From NCBI GenBank assembly GCA_963678675.1, contig OY783200.1, positions 13,828,890-13,892,889 of the forward strand: DNA of 64,000 bases. Direction: 5' to 3'. Made by a program: the position numbers and the translations under genes. Below the pieces are notes generated by a model that saw only the letters and a program-made list of their open reading frames with translations, was not told where the DNA came from and made no database searches. Position 1 is the first letter of the stretch. Each line of letters begins with the position of its first letter. Origin of the DNA: Xiphydria camelus. Its lineage: Eukaryota > Arthropoda > Insecta > Hymenoptera > Xiphydriidae. Shown here in pieces: positions 53,290 to 64,000 of the stretch.

Positions 53290-54161
53290 TAGAAGGTATT
53301 GCTTCACGTTCGTTATTGCTCGCCAGTGCTCAATGGTGCTGGCAGTATAAATGATCTGAAGATCCAGCGACTAGTCAGTAAAGGCATTAGATTCATTTAC
53401 AATCTGCCAATTGATGCATCGATCTTCCAGTACCGTCGCAAACTAGGCTGGCTCTCCATGGGAAATGACAGGAAACTCTCCATGGCTTGTCTAACATTCA
53501 GCGCTCTTAGTGAGAACTGTCTGCTGTTTCTGAGCGACCTCTTATTTGAACGTGCCACAGTACGTCCAACCAGAGGCAAACAGAGTTGCCAACTGGTCAT
53601 TCCTAGCTACCGAACTGATGCATATAAATACTCGTTTGCCATAACTGCCCCGACCATCTGGAACGAACTACCCGATTCAATCAAGCTCCTGACTAGCCGC
53701 CGAACGTTCAAAGTGAACTTAAAAGCGCATCTATTAGTGCTGGAGAGCACAGCATCGAATTGATTGCCCTCTCCTATGCCATCCCCGGACTGTCCCACTG
53801 ATATGTAATCTCACCATGTTTCTATTACAGTTGTTTTTCTCCTTTTACAAATGTCGAGCGGCAGGTTCTACCGTCACAATCTCACTCTACGAGAGAAAGC
53901 CCTTCTATGCTTGGTTCAACGAACATCGCTTGTTCTAATTCATCTTATAATGTGCGCACTACTGTCATCATTATTATTATTAATTATCACTATTATTATT
54001 ACTATTATTCATTCGGCTATCCTTATCTTATATGTAAGTGCTACTCTTGATTGTCTTATCATTATGCATGTAAATTATTTGCTTGCTCCTGCAGTTCTGG
54101 CTGCATGCTTTTTGTCCAACTCTGGATAATAAACTGAACTATCAATCAATCAATCAATCAA
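53290..54161 (+). mobile_element. LINE 3' end (ORF2 C-terminus, 3' UTR, ATCA tail), 5'-truncated
   Basis: A plus frame to 53763 contains LQR-like KIQRLVSKGIRFIYNL, YRRKLGWLSM, RTDAYKYSFAITAPTIWNEL and LP-x-SIK, the region after the reverse transcriptase in CR1/Jockey-type LINEs (YR-LGWL; P-YRT-Y-SF...WN-LP). Then a ~370-bp 3' UTR, AATAAA-like AATAAACTG and (ATCA)n to about 54161. No reverse transcriptase core is present, as usual for 5'-truncated insertions. Confidence 0.75.
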
Positions 54162-54163
54162 CC

Positions 54164-54748
54164 TCTCTCACTGTGGAAAGCCGCAGAAATCTTCACTTGG
54201 CAGTGCTCACACACAACGCTGTTTATAAGAAATGTCCAGGATTTCTAGCCGAACATCTCTCGCTCTTCACTCCCAGACACACCAATCGGACTGCGCACAA
54301 CCTTATGCTGGTTATTCCCAAATATCGGACTGAAGCATATAAGCATTCGTTCGCAGTGGCTGCCCCACGTAACTGGAACCTACTGCCGCAACAAATTCTC
54401 GTGACCTCTGAGACCTCATCGTTCAAAAGCCTCGTAGACAATGGCTTTTCGCTAAGGAAAACCCCCCAGACGCAACCTCGACCGCATAACTGTACTTCCA
54501 CCACCATCAAGAGGGAGGGAGCAATAGGGCCTGCTTTATCGAAAACTAAAACTGACCTTATTCTCGCTAAAACTTACTATACCTGTTTGCTTGTCTAGCT
54601 CTAATATTATCAACCCACCTGCTGTTGTTGTATTCTAGTTTAAGTACTGTATTATCTTCATGCTGTTTCGCTGTACACTGCTTCGGCAGGACACATCTTT
54701 GTTCAATTTTCTGAATAATAAACATCTATCTATCTATCTATCTATCTC
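54164..54748 (+). mobile_element. Second LINE 3' end with (ATCT)n tail
   Basis: Starts directly after the tail of the first. A plus frame to 54598 reads AVYKKCPGFLAEHLSLFTP, YRTEAYKHSFAVAAPRNWNL and LPQQI, homologous to the C-terminus of the first but clearly diverged. It ends with AATAATAAACATCTATCTATC. The two share orientation and tail type, so they are related lineages. Confidence 0.75.
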
Positions 54749-55740
54749 TTTCTCTCTCCATTTCTTGTATTCTTCTCCATATAGGTCATATGTACTCATT
54801 TGAAGGTCGTATAAGCTTATCACGTTTCGCTTGCGAGACGTTTTGTCGTTAGAAACGAGTGGGGAGAAACACATCAGCTGATCGACAGGTGCCGTGCATA
54901 CAACGACGCTCTTATTCTTTCTCTCTTGCGCAGTATCGTCGACATATAGGGGAACACATCAGCAGATCTTATACGTATTATATGATGTATTAGGGATGCG
55001 ACGAAACGTCTGTAGAAATTAAAAGCGACCCGCCATATTGGGGTTTCCCATAGTGGTTCTCTTAATATTTACGAACTTAAATTTTTGCGGAACTTCCAGC
55101 GAATTCGGGCTTCTTTCCGATCGTTATGATCTTGATACAATCTTCTGCAATTTATTACATAAAGTTGGGTGACTTTTACAATGAAGGAGCGCGAAAACTG
55201 TGTGATACGTAAATATACATACGTGCCGACACGAATCTAGAGAATATCAAACTAAATGATTGTTAACTGAAAAATTACTCGTGTTCGATTGCCCAGTGAG
55301 TATTCGATCTTTATTGGTCAAAAATGTAATGTCAACCAATGAACTTCGAGTTCCCACTAGGCGTCCGTATTTGCCGAGCGCGTTTATTTAAATTTAAAAG
55401 TAAATTTTTTAGTTTTTCGTGAAAAATTCGATATCTTCAAAAGTTTTGTTATCGTAAATCCACATTTCAGATGTAAATTGTAAATTTGTAGTCGATTTTG
55501 GCCAATAATGCTTCCTATCGGTCTATTAATAATCGTGAACATTAGATTAAAATTTAATTATATGCATAAAAATACGCAGAATAAAAAATATAATAAAACC
55601 TGATCCCAACAATTGCTGTAGAGGAAACTTAAATATTGTTATTGTAATATTGTAACGACGTGATATTTCTTTCATACATGAGAGTTACAGTTTTTATACG
55701 AAAACGAAATTTTTAATACATCATGGTTACTGTTTATTAA
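54749..55740. other. AT-rich intronic sequence, nothing recognised
   Basis: No gene, hairpin or family repeat seen in about 1 kb; candidate original intron sequence. Confidence 0.3.
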
Positions 55741-55762
55741 TCTGTATCATTTACAGAACATA

Positions 55763-55896
55763 CCGTATGTCGCACCGAAAACCGATCAGGTGGGGGCCTT
55801 CTGAATTTCTTAATGAATCAATCGAGCATCGTCCAAGCAGTGCCGAGTTCAAATTCAGAAGGCCCCCACCTAATCGGTTTTCCGTGCGACATATGG
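55763..55896. mobile_element. TA-flanked MITE, family A, copy 2 (134 bp)
   Basis: Ends CCGTATGTCGCACCGAAAAC and complement of CGGTTTTCCGTGCGACATAT; TA at 55761-55762 and 55897-55898. Reverse orientation relative to 5755-5890. Confidence 0.75.
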
Positions 55897-56134
55897 TAGT
55901 TACTAATAAATACAAAAATGTTCTAAGAATGTATATTAGAATATACATGTACTTTGTCATCTAGACATATAAATACAATTATTGAAGTATCTGTGTCTGC
56001 GATTTCAAAATAAATGCCCGTATTTAGGCGTATTGTTTTACTGACACAATACATAGGCATAAAAAACTGCTTTAAAAATTTTTGTCTATCTCTCTCTCTG
56101 TTTGTTCATAATTAACTCAAAATTGACGAAACTA

Positions 56135-57022
56135 CACGAAAAGAAAAAATCAAGAAATTTTATAGGGAAAATTAAAAAAAAATTACTGTGCTGTCCCTGA
56201 ATCGTAGTGCAAATGTCCAGCTCAAGAAAAAGTCTGGTGCGTATGCGTATTTATTAGTGATGAGCACCTGAAAAATTCTGGTACTGGCACGGTAAAATTT
56301 TTGTGAAAAAGAAAGACTAGTGCGCATGCGTAGTTCTTACTAACAAGGAGAGGCCGCGAGCTTCAGAGAACAGGCATTTTTACGATTTTTTCTCTGTGAG
56401 TGGGGATTGACGCCCTTAAAAAAACCTCAAAGTATTTTTTCCGAATACGCCTTAGAAATAGAAACAAAAAAATCACATCAAAGAATTCCATGATTGGTAT
56501 GTACAAGTTCCGAAAACCCGGTCTCAGGACTCTCGCGTGGCTCACTGGGTAGCGTGCGAATATATGTAGGTATATTCATTGACAAAATAAAATGCTGTAG
56601 ATTTTGGGATAGCGCGCTGTTAGCGACTGTTTCGCTAAAAGTCTGGAATCGAACTGCCTCTCGTAGGTATGCCTTCCTGCCTCGGACGTACCCTTGGCAA
56701 AGGGAAGGTATCAAGGTTAGATACCTACTCTTTGCCCTCGGGTAGCGGGGCAAAACGGTCAGGTCTTATGAACCTTTACGAACAGGCCCGAATGGCACCC
56801 AAATTCCTGTGTAGCATCCGAAAATTTCTAAGTCACAGAAATTTTACTGTGCTGTTCAACAATTTTTGTTATGTAGCGCAGTAAAAATTCTAGCATGTAC
56901 AATAATTATTCCAGTGTAACTGTTAATTTTTCTCTCTTTCATCAAGAAAAATCCCGGAAAGTGCCGCTTGCACCACGATTAGTGTCAAGCACAGTAATTT
57001 TTCCTGATTTTTTCTTTCCGTG
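56135..57022. mobile_element. TA-flanked DNA element, copy 2 (888 bp, without the nested insertions)
   Basis: Reverse copy of 855-2708: ends CACGAAAAGAAAAAATCA and TTTTTTCTTTCCGTG, TA at 56133-56134 and 57023-57024. It lacks both Harbinger-type insertions and so defines their empty sites. Non-coding. Confidence 0.8.
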
Positions 57023-57260
57023 TAGTTCCAATGAAACTCGCACAGTTTGTACATGATATTCTGGGTCATGATCTTCTTTTTGTTTCATCTCAATATCTCA
57101 AATGGTTCAAAAGTTACAAAATTCGTGATTTACAGGGGCGAAGATTCTAAACGTTATGGGTCGTGCGAACTCAGTTAAATATCAGATGGTATTCATTATT
57201 AGCGTTTTTTGAAACTACGTTTCACGCGAACGAAGTCGCGGGCTTTGTTAGTTTATTATA

Positions 57261-58326
57261 CAGGGTGTCCCTAAATATCATGTACAAACGAAAGGAGGTA
57301 ATTCTTTGGCTTATTTCATGACTAAAAGTTCATATAAACATAGGCCCGTAAAAGCTTCGTTACTGATCTACAGGGTGTTGAAATTTCAAAATTTTTTTAT
57401 TTTTTTGTATAGCTCATGCAGTTTTTAAGATACTTAGCTCAAATTTAGAATCTAGGTTATACTGTAGGGCTTGTATCATTGGGCATGTCAAATGGTTGTG
57501 AGAATCTACAGGGGGTTATTTTTTCAGGGATCGTGCCCCCTTTTCTCCTCCTCAACTTTTTTGCGGAGCTCCTCTGGTAGATTCTAAAATACAAAATAAA
57601 TTTTCTGTTTTGTTTACAAACTTTTTGGTCTCTTATATTTTTGTCGTATCTGCTACCGTTATCGAGAAAAAAATAAAAAACGATTTTCTGTAATTCGCTA
57701 GATGAAATTAAAATTAAAAAAAAATTAAAGCTGGGATAACACGGTTTTTGTAGCAATGATTTATTACAATAAGAAAAACCTAAATAATAAATATAACAAA
57801 ACAACGTTACAAAAACTACTGAAAGTGACCTCCTCCAACCCTTACACATGCCTCCGCTCTTCTTCTCATTGATTCCCGTACTCTTTAGAATACATATTCC
57901 CGGAGTAACTTTTACGGTTTTTTCTCGATAACGGTGGCAGATATGAAAAAACTGCAAGGGACCGAAAAGTTTGCAAACAAACAGAAAATTTATTTTGTAT
58001 TTTAGAATCTACCAGAGGGGCACCGCAAAAAAGTTCAGGGGGAGAAAAGGAGGCACGACCCCTGAAAAAATAGCACCCTGTAGATTCTCACAACCATTTG
58101 ACGTGCATAATGATATAAGCCCTACTGTATAACCTACATTCCAAATTTGAGCTAAGTATCTTAAAAACTGCATGAGCTATAAAAAAATTTTTTTAATTTG
58201 AAATTTCAACACCCTGTAGATCAGTAATGAAGCTTTTGCGGGCCTATGTTTATATGAACTTTTAGTCATGAAATAAGCCAAAGAATTACCTCCTTCCGTT
58301 TGTAGATGATATTTAAGGACACTCTG
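57261..58326. mobile_element. TA-flanked element, family C, copy 2 (1066 bp)
   Basis: Ends CAGGGTGTCCCTAAATATCA and complement (with one change: ACACTCTG), TA at 57259-57260 and 58327-58328. Arms of several hundred bp are inverted around a core with TTTTTGTAGCAATGATTTAT. The right end is only about 85 bp from the Sulf1 donor at 58416. Related copy at 50893-51613. Confidence 0.75.
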
Positions 58327-58416
58327 TATATGGTAATTTGTAATTCTAATGTAGTGTAGCTCATGAATATTATTTAGACCAGAAAACAATGTTAACAAAA
58401 TATTTAAAATACTTAC

Positions 58417-58824
58417 CAATTCTCAGGTTGTAAAATGTAATCAGCCCAGTTGTAAATTCACAATAAAGGAAATTGTGTGTGGCATTAATAGTTCGTATAC
58501 ATGAGTATGTATTATTATTAGCATTCATGCAGAAGCAGAATGGACTAGCATTCCAAAATGGCTCTGTTCGCCAATGATCATTATCATGCTCAAAACAATT
58601 CATTTTTTCATTTAGACATTCTTTTTCTAATTTCGCTTTCTTTTTAAGTTTCCTCTCTTTTTTTTTAAGTCGTTCCTGTTTTAATCTTCCCTTTTCATCC
58701 TTAACGATGTCCGTTTCGTCTTTCTTCGAGTATGGGTCAGGTTCACAGTAGCATTTATGACGTGCCTCAAATGAACTGTTCAGAATAGGAGGAAGACGAC
58801 TGTTTCCGTTGATCGTTGCTACAC
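58417..58824 (-). CDS. Sulf1: Sulf1, internal exon (extracellular 6-O-endosulfatase)
   Basis: Minus strand, 408 bp, phase 1 at both ends. The acceptor ATTCAG lies at 58825-58830 and the donor GTAAGT at 58411-58416. The protein runs from SGVATINGNSRLPPILNS through CYCEPD, a highly basic stretch (KQERLKKKERKLKKKAKLEK), NCFEHDNDHWRTEPFW and CFCMNANNNTYSCIRTINAT to YCEFTTGLITFYNLRI. The basic stretch is the end of the hydrophilic domain that binds heparan sulfate; the CFCxxANNNTYxCxRTIN block is the most conserved part of the Sulf C-terminal domain. The Cys are intact, and ANNNT and INATH are potential N-glycosylation sites. No catalytic sulfatase domain is in the window; it would be encoded upstream, beyond the right edge or unrecognised. 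No lesion seen, so this is likely functional. Confidence 0.92.
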
Positions 58825-58998
58825 CTGAATTCATAATAAATCGATTAAACTTCATCAAATACTCTTAGTGAATATAATAATTTCTACTAATAATTTGCTA
58901 TGAGTCAGGAGTCTCAATAGAAACTCGTGCCAAGGACTAAAGGAAGCGAAGCGCCCGCCCAACGGCTATTATAATCTACGTATAATTTGTACCACTTA

Positions 58999-59125
58999 GG
59001 GCCGGTTTTACCAACATGGTATAAACGCGGTATAGCGCTATACTGAGAATAACCAGCAATAAGCCTTATGGTTATACTCAATATAGCGCTATACCGTGTT
59101 TATACCGTGTTGGTAAAACCGGCCC
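58999..59125. repeat. Foldback MITE (127 bp)
   Basis: GGGCCGGTTTTACCAACA with GGTATAGCGCTAT pairs with the complement. Left flank TTA, right flank TTC, so the duplication is imperfect. GGGCCGGTTTTACCA-type ends are common in insect MITEs. Confidence 0.6.
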
Positions 59126-59149
59126 TTCAAAAAATAAAATTATTGTTTA

Positions 59150-59640
59150 GCTCTGTATGGTAATATGATCACTGCTAAAAGTTAGACCTCCCCTCGATGC
59201 TCACGTCGTATCTCTTACTGTTTCCGAGATGTTTACAAAAGTTTATTGTCCAAACAAATTGTTAAAGAATTTATCGACTCGCAATTTATCGATACTACAA
59301 TATCACGGCTAAGAGTTGAACCCCATAGGCGAGAAACCAAAATTTTCTCGGTTTGGCCGTATCTCTCACCACTTTCGAGATATTTATATACGTTTATTAT
59401 ATATATTTTAAAAAATTATCATTTCGCTCTTTTTGGTAATCTCACCATATTGCTAAAAGTTAAACCTGTCTCTTCCCCGAGCGAAAATTGTCTTTGTTTC
59501 ATCGTATCTCTTACCGTTTACGAGATATTTGTCTACTGTCTAAAAAATTGTTAAACAATTTATTGATTCGTTATGTGTGTTAATACCATCAGAGCTAGAA
59601 GTTAAACCCCCTAGACGAGAACCCAAAATTTTCTATCTGT
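59150..59640. repeat. Diverged tandem repeat (~145-bp unit, three copies)
   Basis: CGTATCTCTTAC(T/C)GTTT(C/A)CGAGAT recurs at 59206, 59360 and 59498, with AAAAGTTA(G/A)ACC at 59176, about 59315 and 59456, and TTGTTAAA(G/C)AATTTAT in the spacers. Confidence 0.55.
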
Positions 59641-60013
59641 GTGAAGTTGGCCCTCAAGTTAAAACCAAAAAAAAATTTTGCGATACACGCATCAAGAGAC
59701 ACGGCAGTGTCTCGCGGCATGTTCATTCAAGAGTTCGTCAGAACGACGCCGACAGCGCTGTCGCCGCGGGCACCCGTGTATCTTTACAGGAAAAATGTCT
59801 GACCCCTTCACCCCTCAATTTTTACATCGAATTTTCTCAATAAATATATGGTTATAACCAAAACTATGCTTAGTTACGCCATATAAATCGACTATTCTCT
59901 ATTGATAGAGACCAGAATAAATGTTATAAGTTACATATTAACAGAGATTCTTCCTTAGCAACGCGAAGCCACGCCCCTTGCGCCTAAAAGTCGAGAATCC
60001 AATTTCTCGGGCG

Positions 60014-60859
60014 ATATATACCGCATGTCCTATGGCCAACCGCGCAGGTGAGCTGCGACCTGAATTCTTGACTTCGGCAGTATTTATGGTACAGTTAGAG
60101 TGGGCTTCAGACGAGTGCGCTGCATAAGAACGAAAAGTGTCGACTGCTCTTCTAATAGCTGTCAATTCGGGAGATCGAAACGTTTCGTGTAACCTCAAAA
60201 TCGTAAAGTTTTGAATTAGTAGTGAATAATTTGTAGAAAAGTGATGAGAAATAATCATAAATAATCTTCCGAATTGTGTGACACCTTAGGTATCGCTCAC
60301 GCCACTTCGTAAAACTACTTCCTAGACATGCGCGGTGCTAGCGCGGAAATAATTTCTGAAACAAATAGGCACACACACACACATGAGGCGTGTAATTCGG
60401 TTGGACATCGAAAAAACCCGAATGATTGTTAACTCTCACTTCTGAACTTTACTTACCATTTATTCAAAGATTCACGATTTCGAGCTTAGACTTCGATCTC
60501 CCGAATTGATAGCCATCGGGAGATCAGACGTTTCACACTTTTCGTAAGAACGCAGCGTAAGAGCGAAAAGCGTCGTCTGATTTCCCGATGGTTGTCACAA
60601 TTCGGAAGATTATTTATGATTATTTCTCATCACTTCTACAAATTAATTCACTACTAATTCAAAACTTTACGATTTTGAGGTTACACGAAACGCTTCGATC
60701 TCCCGAATTGACAGCTATTAGAAGAGCAGTCGACACTTTTCGTTCTTATGCAGCGCACTCGTCTGAAGCCCACTCTAATTGTACCATAAATACTGCCGAA
60801 GTCAAGAATTCAGGTCGCAGCTCACCTGCGCGGTTGGCCATAGGACATGCGGTATATAT
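60014..60859. mobile_element. Palindromic element (~846 bp)
   Basis: Arms 60014-60285 and 60590-60859 are almost exact inverted copies starting ATATATACCGCATGTCCTAT. Both include CAATTCGGGAGATCGAA and TTTCGTTCTTATGCAGCGCA. The centre (60290-60590) contains a second, diverged inverted set of the same words (GATTTCCCGATGG; CCATCGGGAGATCAGACG) and an (AC)n run. Mirror open frames of about 100 codons on both strands reflect the arms. Related to 16797-17026, 38530 and 42200. Confidence 0.7.
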
Positions 60860-61164
60860 GTCAAAATGTCACTTTAATTCCGCCTATCTTCAGCGATAGT
60901 CGGCCATGATCGGAAATGTCTATACAGATGCGGGTACACGCATACGCCATCAAATATATGTGAGAGTGTGTGAGAGAATATATTCCTTGAATGTTTGGTT
61001 ACGGTTTTCAAAGCTAATAAAATATTTCCATTCGCGAAACAATTTCCCTCGCGTTTATTTCGATCCTCGGACGCGCTTGTTAATAAAAAGTAAAAATTCA
61101 GTGTAACCGGAGTTATGAATCTCAATAGTGGTGAATGTGACAGACGCTCCGTGTAGTTTAATAA

Positions 61165-62100
61165 CACAGGTTTACAAAAAAAAAAAGTCCGGACTATTTG
61201 ACCGGACCATGGTATTCCGAGGTATTTTTGCGTCCTGAATCCAATCCCGAGGTCATCTGAGCCCCATCACGTCAGAAAAACGAGATTTGCAACGAGGAGG
61301 TTGCCACTGCAGACGCACAAATTTTTGACTCATGTTCTGCATGCTGTTTCATAGGGCCGATTGTACACGAACAATCGGCTTTACAGAAGGGTCTTTATTG
61401 TTCGGATACAAACAATTTTCCCAAGAAGTCCCCTAACATGGTGCGAAATTTCAGACGAATGGGTTGTGCAGTTCTCGAGATATGGAAGTTTTCCGTCAAG
61501 TTTCTGCGTCTTGGCAGGGAGCTTAAACTCGTGAGTTGGTAAGATTCCTTCGTCAACTTACAGCAAATTTGTGCCGTCCAATTGTGTTGCTTGTAATGTC
61601 TTTGAAAAGGGCAAGAGCCCGTGAAATAAATAAATAAGGAAATGGGACTGCCCTGAGCAGCACCCAGAGCATGACTCCAAGGTTCTAAGGCCATTAGGGT
61701 CAGTGCTGGGTCCACTGTCAATAAGTCACAGTGAACGGATCGCCGGAATTGGATGCCTTGACAGGGAGATCGTAATCCGCGAGATACAACGATCATGGCA
61801 ACATTTTATCCACTGGGGTGGTTCTGTGATAGTCCCTGTCGAGGTTTAGGACTCCATTCCAATGTTTGGAAGGTATTCAAGACATAAATAGCTACCCTCC
61901 AACTCAACAGGTCGCTTGAGAAATTGTCCCGGGTCCAGTTCCAAAAAATGGTCATTTTAACCTCTAAATGACCTTGAAATCTCGTTTTTCTGACGTGATG
62001 GGGCTCAGATGACCTCGGGATCGGATTCAGGACGCAAAAATACCTCGGAATTCCATGGTCCGGTCAAATAGTCCGGACTTTTTTTTGTTGTAAACCTGTG
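61165..62100. mobile_element. Harbinger-type element, family B, long copy (936 bp)
   Basis: Ends CACAGGTTTAC, poly-A/T, AGTCCGGACT and CCGAGGTATTTTTGCGTCCT with about 120 bp inverted; TAA at 61162-61164 and 62101-62103. The interior (61290-61970) has no intact transposase; a minus frame at 61395-61796 has no motif I know. The 150-bp derivative at 22434-22583 shares only the ends. Confidence 0.75.
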
Positions 62101-62103
62101 TAA

Positions 62104-63165
62104 TATCGTTTGTATTTTTTTCGAATATCGAGATAGTGAACGGATGCAGTGCTATGTTTCTCTGGTTGCCTGTGCATAAAGAGCAGGAAAGGAGACGGCA
62201 GTATCTCAGAAGAATTGCCATCAGATAAGTTTAATTGCTATCTGACAGCTTTAACCTCACTTTCGATGGAAGGACAAATATCTTTGTGGTAATTCTATTT
62301 TTTGTTTCCAGCGTCATGCGAGCATGGGGCGAATCGATGGATTAACAAATAAATTTGATGTTTCTTCTCCATCAAAGCCGTGGCAGAAGAATAGCAGATG
62401 CAATTGAATTGGATCACAATAATCAAGTAATTACTTTAACATTATTTTTTCTCTATTGATATATTTCCTCCTTCGTACTATATTTTAAATAGTGAAATGC
62501 TGCATATAATTTTGTTATTTATAATTTGTTACAGAAATAAACGCGCTGCTATTCAATTCCACCCAGAAGGACTCCAAATCATGTGCGAACCCGAGGGGGT
62601 TTCTTTCGAACGAGGGATCGTCCACTTGTTGTTCCAATAACCATCTGCATCGGTTCATTCCGCGAGTTAGCTCTGCTGCCTCGAGTGCACGGACGTGCGT
62701 CCATCCTTCAATATCCTCCCTGCCATGGTCTTGCTGATTCTAACCTCTGTTGCCACAGCCCGAATGCTCGTCGAAGGTTATTCCTTATTCTCTCCAGCAC
62801 AGATCTATATTATGCTGCACCTGTATTTTTCTGAGACTTCCTAAAATAATTATAAAAACCCCATATAATTCAGCCCTGACAAGTACAATCTTATCGAGCT
62901 GTACCTTATCGAGGAGATCTTTCGATGTAATGATTCCGAAATGTTTCTATGATATTTTGCAACATTCGCGAATTTATCGAGAAATATATATTTTTAACAT
63001 ACGGTAGTATTAACGAATATTGCAAAATATCGCAGGAATGTTACAGAAAAGTTACTTGCAAAAACGTGTTTTGTTGGGTGTAAATGATTATACCAGAGGC
63101 GAAGAAGAGATGAAATAAAAGTGAGGTATATGTACACTTCACGTTTGACAGGTCGGTATATAAAC
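62104..63165. other. Unassigned sequence with possible splice sites
   Basis: On the plus strand TTTTTGTTTCCAG (ending 62310) and TTTATAATTTGTTACAG (ending 62535) look like acceptors, and AATCAAGTAATTAC (62424) like a donor. The enclosed sequences do not translate into anything I recognise. They may be non-coding exons or chance matches. Confidence 0.25.
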
Positions 63166-63169
63166 CCCC

Positions 63170-63890
63170 CACGAAAACAGATTCTCTGTAAAAAAAGGCG
63201 GCATGTTCATTCAGTGCCAACAAAAATTGATACGTAAAATACTCTCCAAAAAAGATTTGAAATCAATTAAGATCGCCATGTTCAAGATTTATGTATTAAA
63301 AGAGTAAAAGGCATCATTTGAAAGGAAAATTATTGTAAATCAAGTTACTAAAAAATTCGACAAAAAAATTTATAAAAAATTTTAATAAAAAGAACTTTCC
63401 GCGTTTAAGTTTTCATACTTTGTCCACTATGCCGAATAATTGGTAGTTCTTGGACGGTGCTAAAGTGATTCATAAATTGCACTGCCGAAGTCAAATTCAG
63501 AGAAATTCAGAAGGCCCCCGCCTGATCGGTTTCCCGTGCGACATTCGGTATACTGGTGGTATCGTATAAGTGTATGAATTTATTTAAAATCATAAGTGCA
63601 TAAACATCAAGTATAATTCTGTCTGAATTTTTTATTTTGAAGGAAAAAATGCGGCAAGTTCTTTTTTATTAAAATTTTTTTATAAATTTTTTTAGTCGAA
63701 TTTTTTAGTAACTTGATTTACAATAATTTTCCTTTCAAATGATGCCTTTTACTTTTAATACATAAATCTTGAACATGGCGATCTTAATTGATTTCAAATC
63801 TTTTTTGGAGAGTATTTTACGTATCAATTTTTGTTGGCACTGAATGAACATGCCGCCTTTTTTTTTTACAGAGAATCTGTTTTTGTAGGA
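63170..63890. mobile_element. Foldback element with ~225-bp arms, interrupted
   Basis: 63176-63402 (ACAGATTCTCTGTAAAAAAA..GGCGGCATGTTCATTCAGTG) is inverted at 63655-63890. The loop 63403-63654 contains half a family A MITE (63478-63548). No coding. Confidence 0.65.
63478..63548. repeat. Half copy of MITE family A
   Basis: CAGAAGGCCCCCGCCTGATC and CGTGCGACATTCGG match the right half of 55763-55896; TA follows. The left half is missing. Confidence 0.6.
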
Positions 63891-64000
63891 GGATTTCACT
63901 ACTTTTTGGAATTTATTCATGGGGAAGATACGTACATGTAGAAGAATAGCTTTTTATTACCACAAAATTAAAGTCTCACATTTTATACCGATACGAGCCA

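Larger units (their letters stand above)
44855..58416 (-). other. Sulf1: Sulf1 intron, 13.6 kb
   Basis: Bounded by a consensus GTAAGT donor (58411-58416) and a T-rich TTTTAG acceptor (44855 onward). The phase agrees on both sides (phase 1). It is filled with TEs, listed separately; none carries an intact gene. Confidence 0.8.

Noticed and set aside
60588..60899. Mirror ~100-codon ORFs at 59938-60258 and 60588-60899
   Set aside because: Identical because of the inverted arms; no domain or codon bias supports a gene.

Overview
The window is eukaryotic nuclear DNA from an arthropod, almost certainly an insect. It is AT-rich, has no operons, contains two exons of the animal heparan-sulfate 6-O-endosulfatase gene Sulf1, and is otherwise packed with insect-type transposable elements (TEs): mariner/rosa, PIF/Harbinger, ISL2EU-like, piggyBac-type, BEL/Pao and LINE. 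The order cannot be fixed from sequence alone; several TE proteins remind me of hymenopteran repeats, but that is a weak impression.

Host gene. Sulf1 lies on the minus strand. One internal exon (58417-58824) and the next, probably last, coding exon (44646-44854) are joined by a 13.6-kb intron. Splice sites and reading phase agree: the last base of the first exon plus the first two of the second make an Asp codon. The intron holds a 667-bp foldback element, a GAC/GTC microsatellite, two related TA-flanked elements, an ISL2EU fragment, two LINE 3' ends and several MITEs. Upstream exons are presumably beyond the right edge. No other host gene is identified with confidence.

Layout. 0-3 kb: an endonuclease/exonuclease/phosphatase (EEP) coding fragment split by a TA element that itself carries two Harbinger-type insertions. 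3-8 kb: foldback MITEs and a GC-rich minisatellite. 8.2-11.3 kb: a degenerate intron-containing repeat gene split by a 2.5-kb element with ~590-bp inverted ends and a Cys-rich gene. 12.3-15.5 kb: BEL/Pao pol remnant with a Harbinger insertion. 16.2-19.6 kb: an element of uncertain superfamily coding for a large degenerate protein. 20.5-28 kb: a nest of at least five elements, including an ISL2EU-like transposon and a nearly complete rosa (DD41D) mariner. 28.3-32.4 kb: duplicated CRE/CCAAT motifs, a dead mariner, a 30-bp coding minisatellite. 32.4-43.2 kb: a second ISL2EU-like transposase, tRNA-like repeats, foldback elements with zinc-finger or SWIM coding pieces, piggyBac-type MITEs and a truncated mariner. 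43.2-58.8 kb: the Sulf1 region. 59-64 kb: palindromic elements and one 0.9-kb Harbinger-type element.

Many insertions can be delimited to the base by target duplications: TTA/TAA for Harbinger types, TTAA for piggyBac types, TA for Tc1/mariner and related types. In several cases conceptual removal restores an interrupted reading frame or matches an empty copy elsewhere in the window. All mobile-element genes seen here carry frameshifts, stops or deletions, so none looks autonomous as read.
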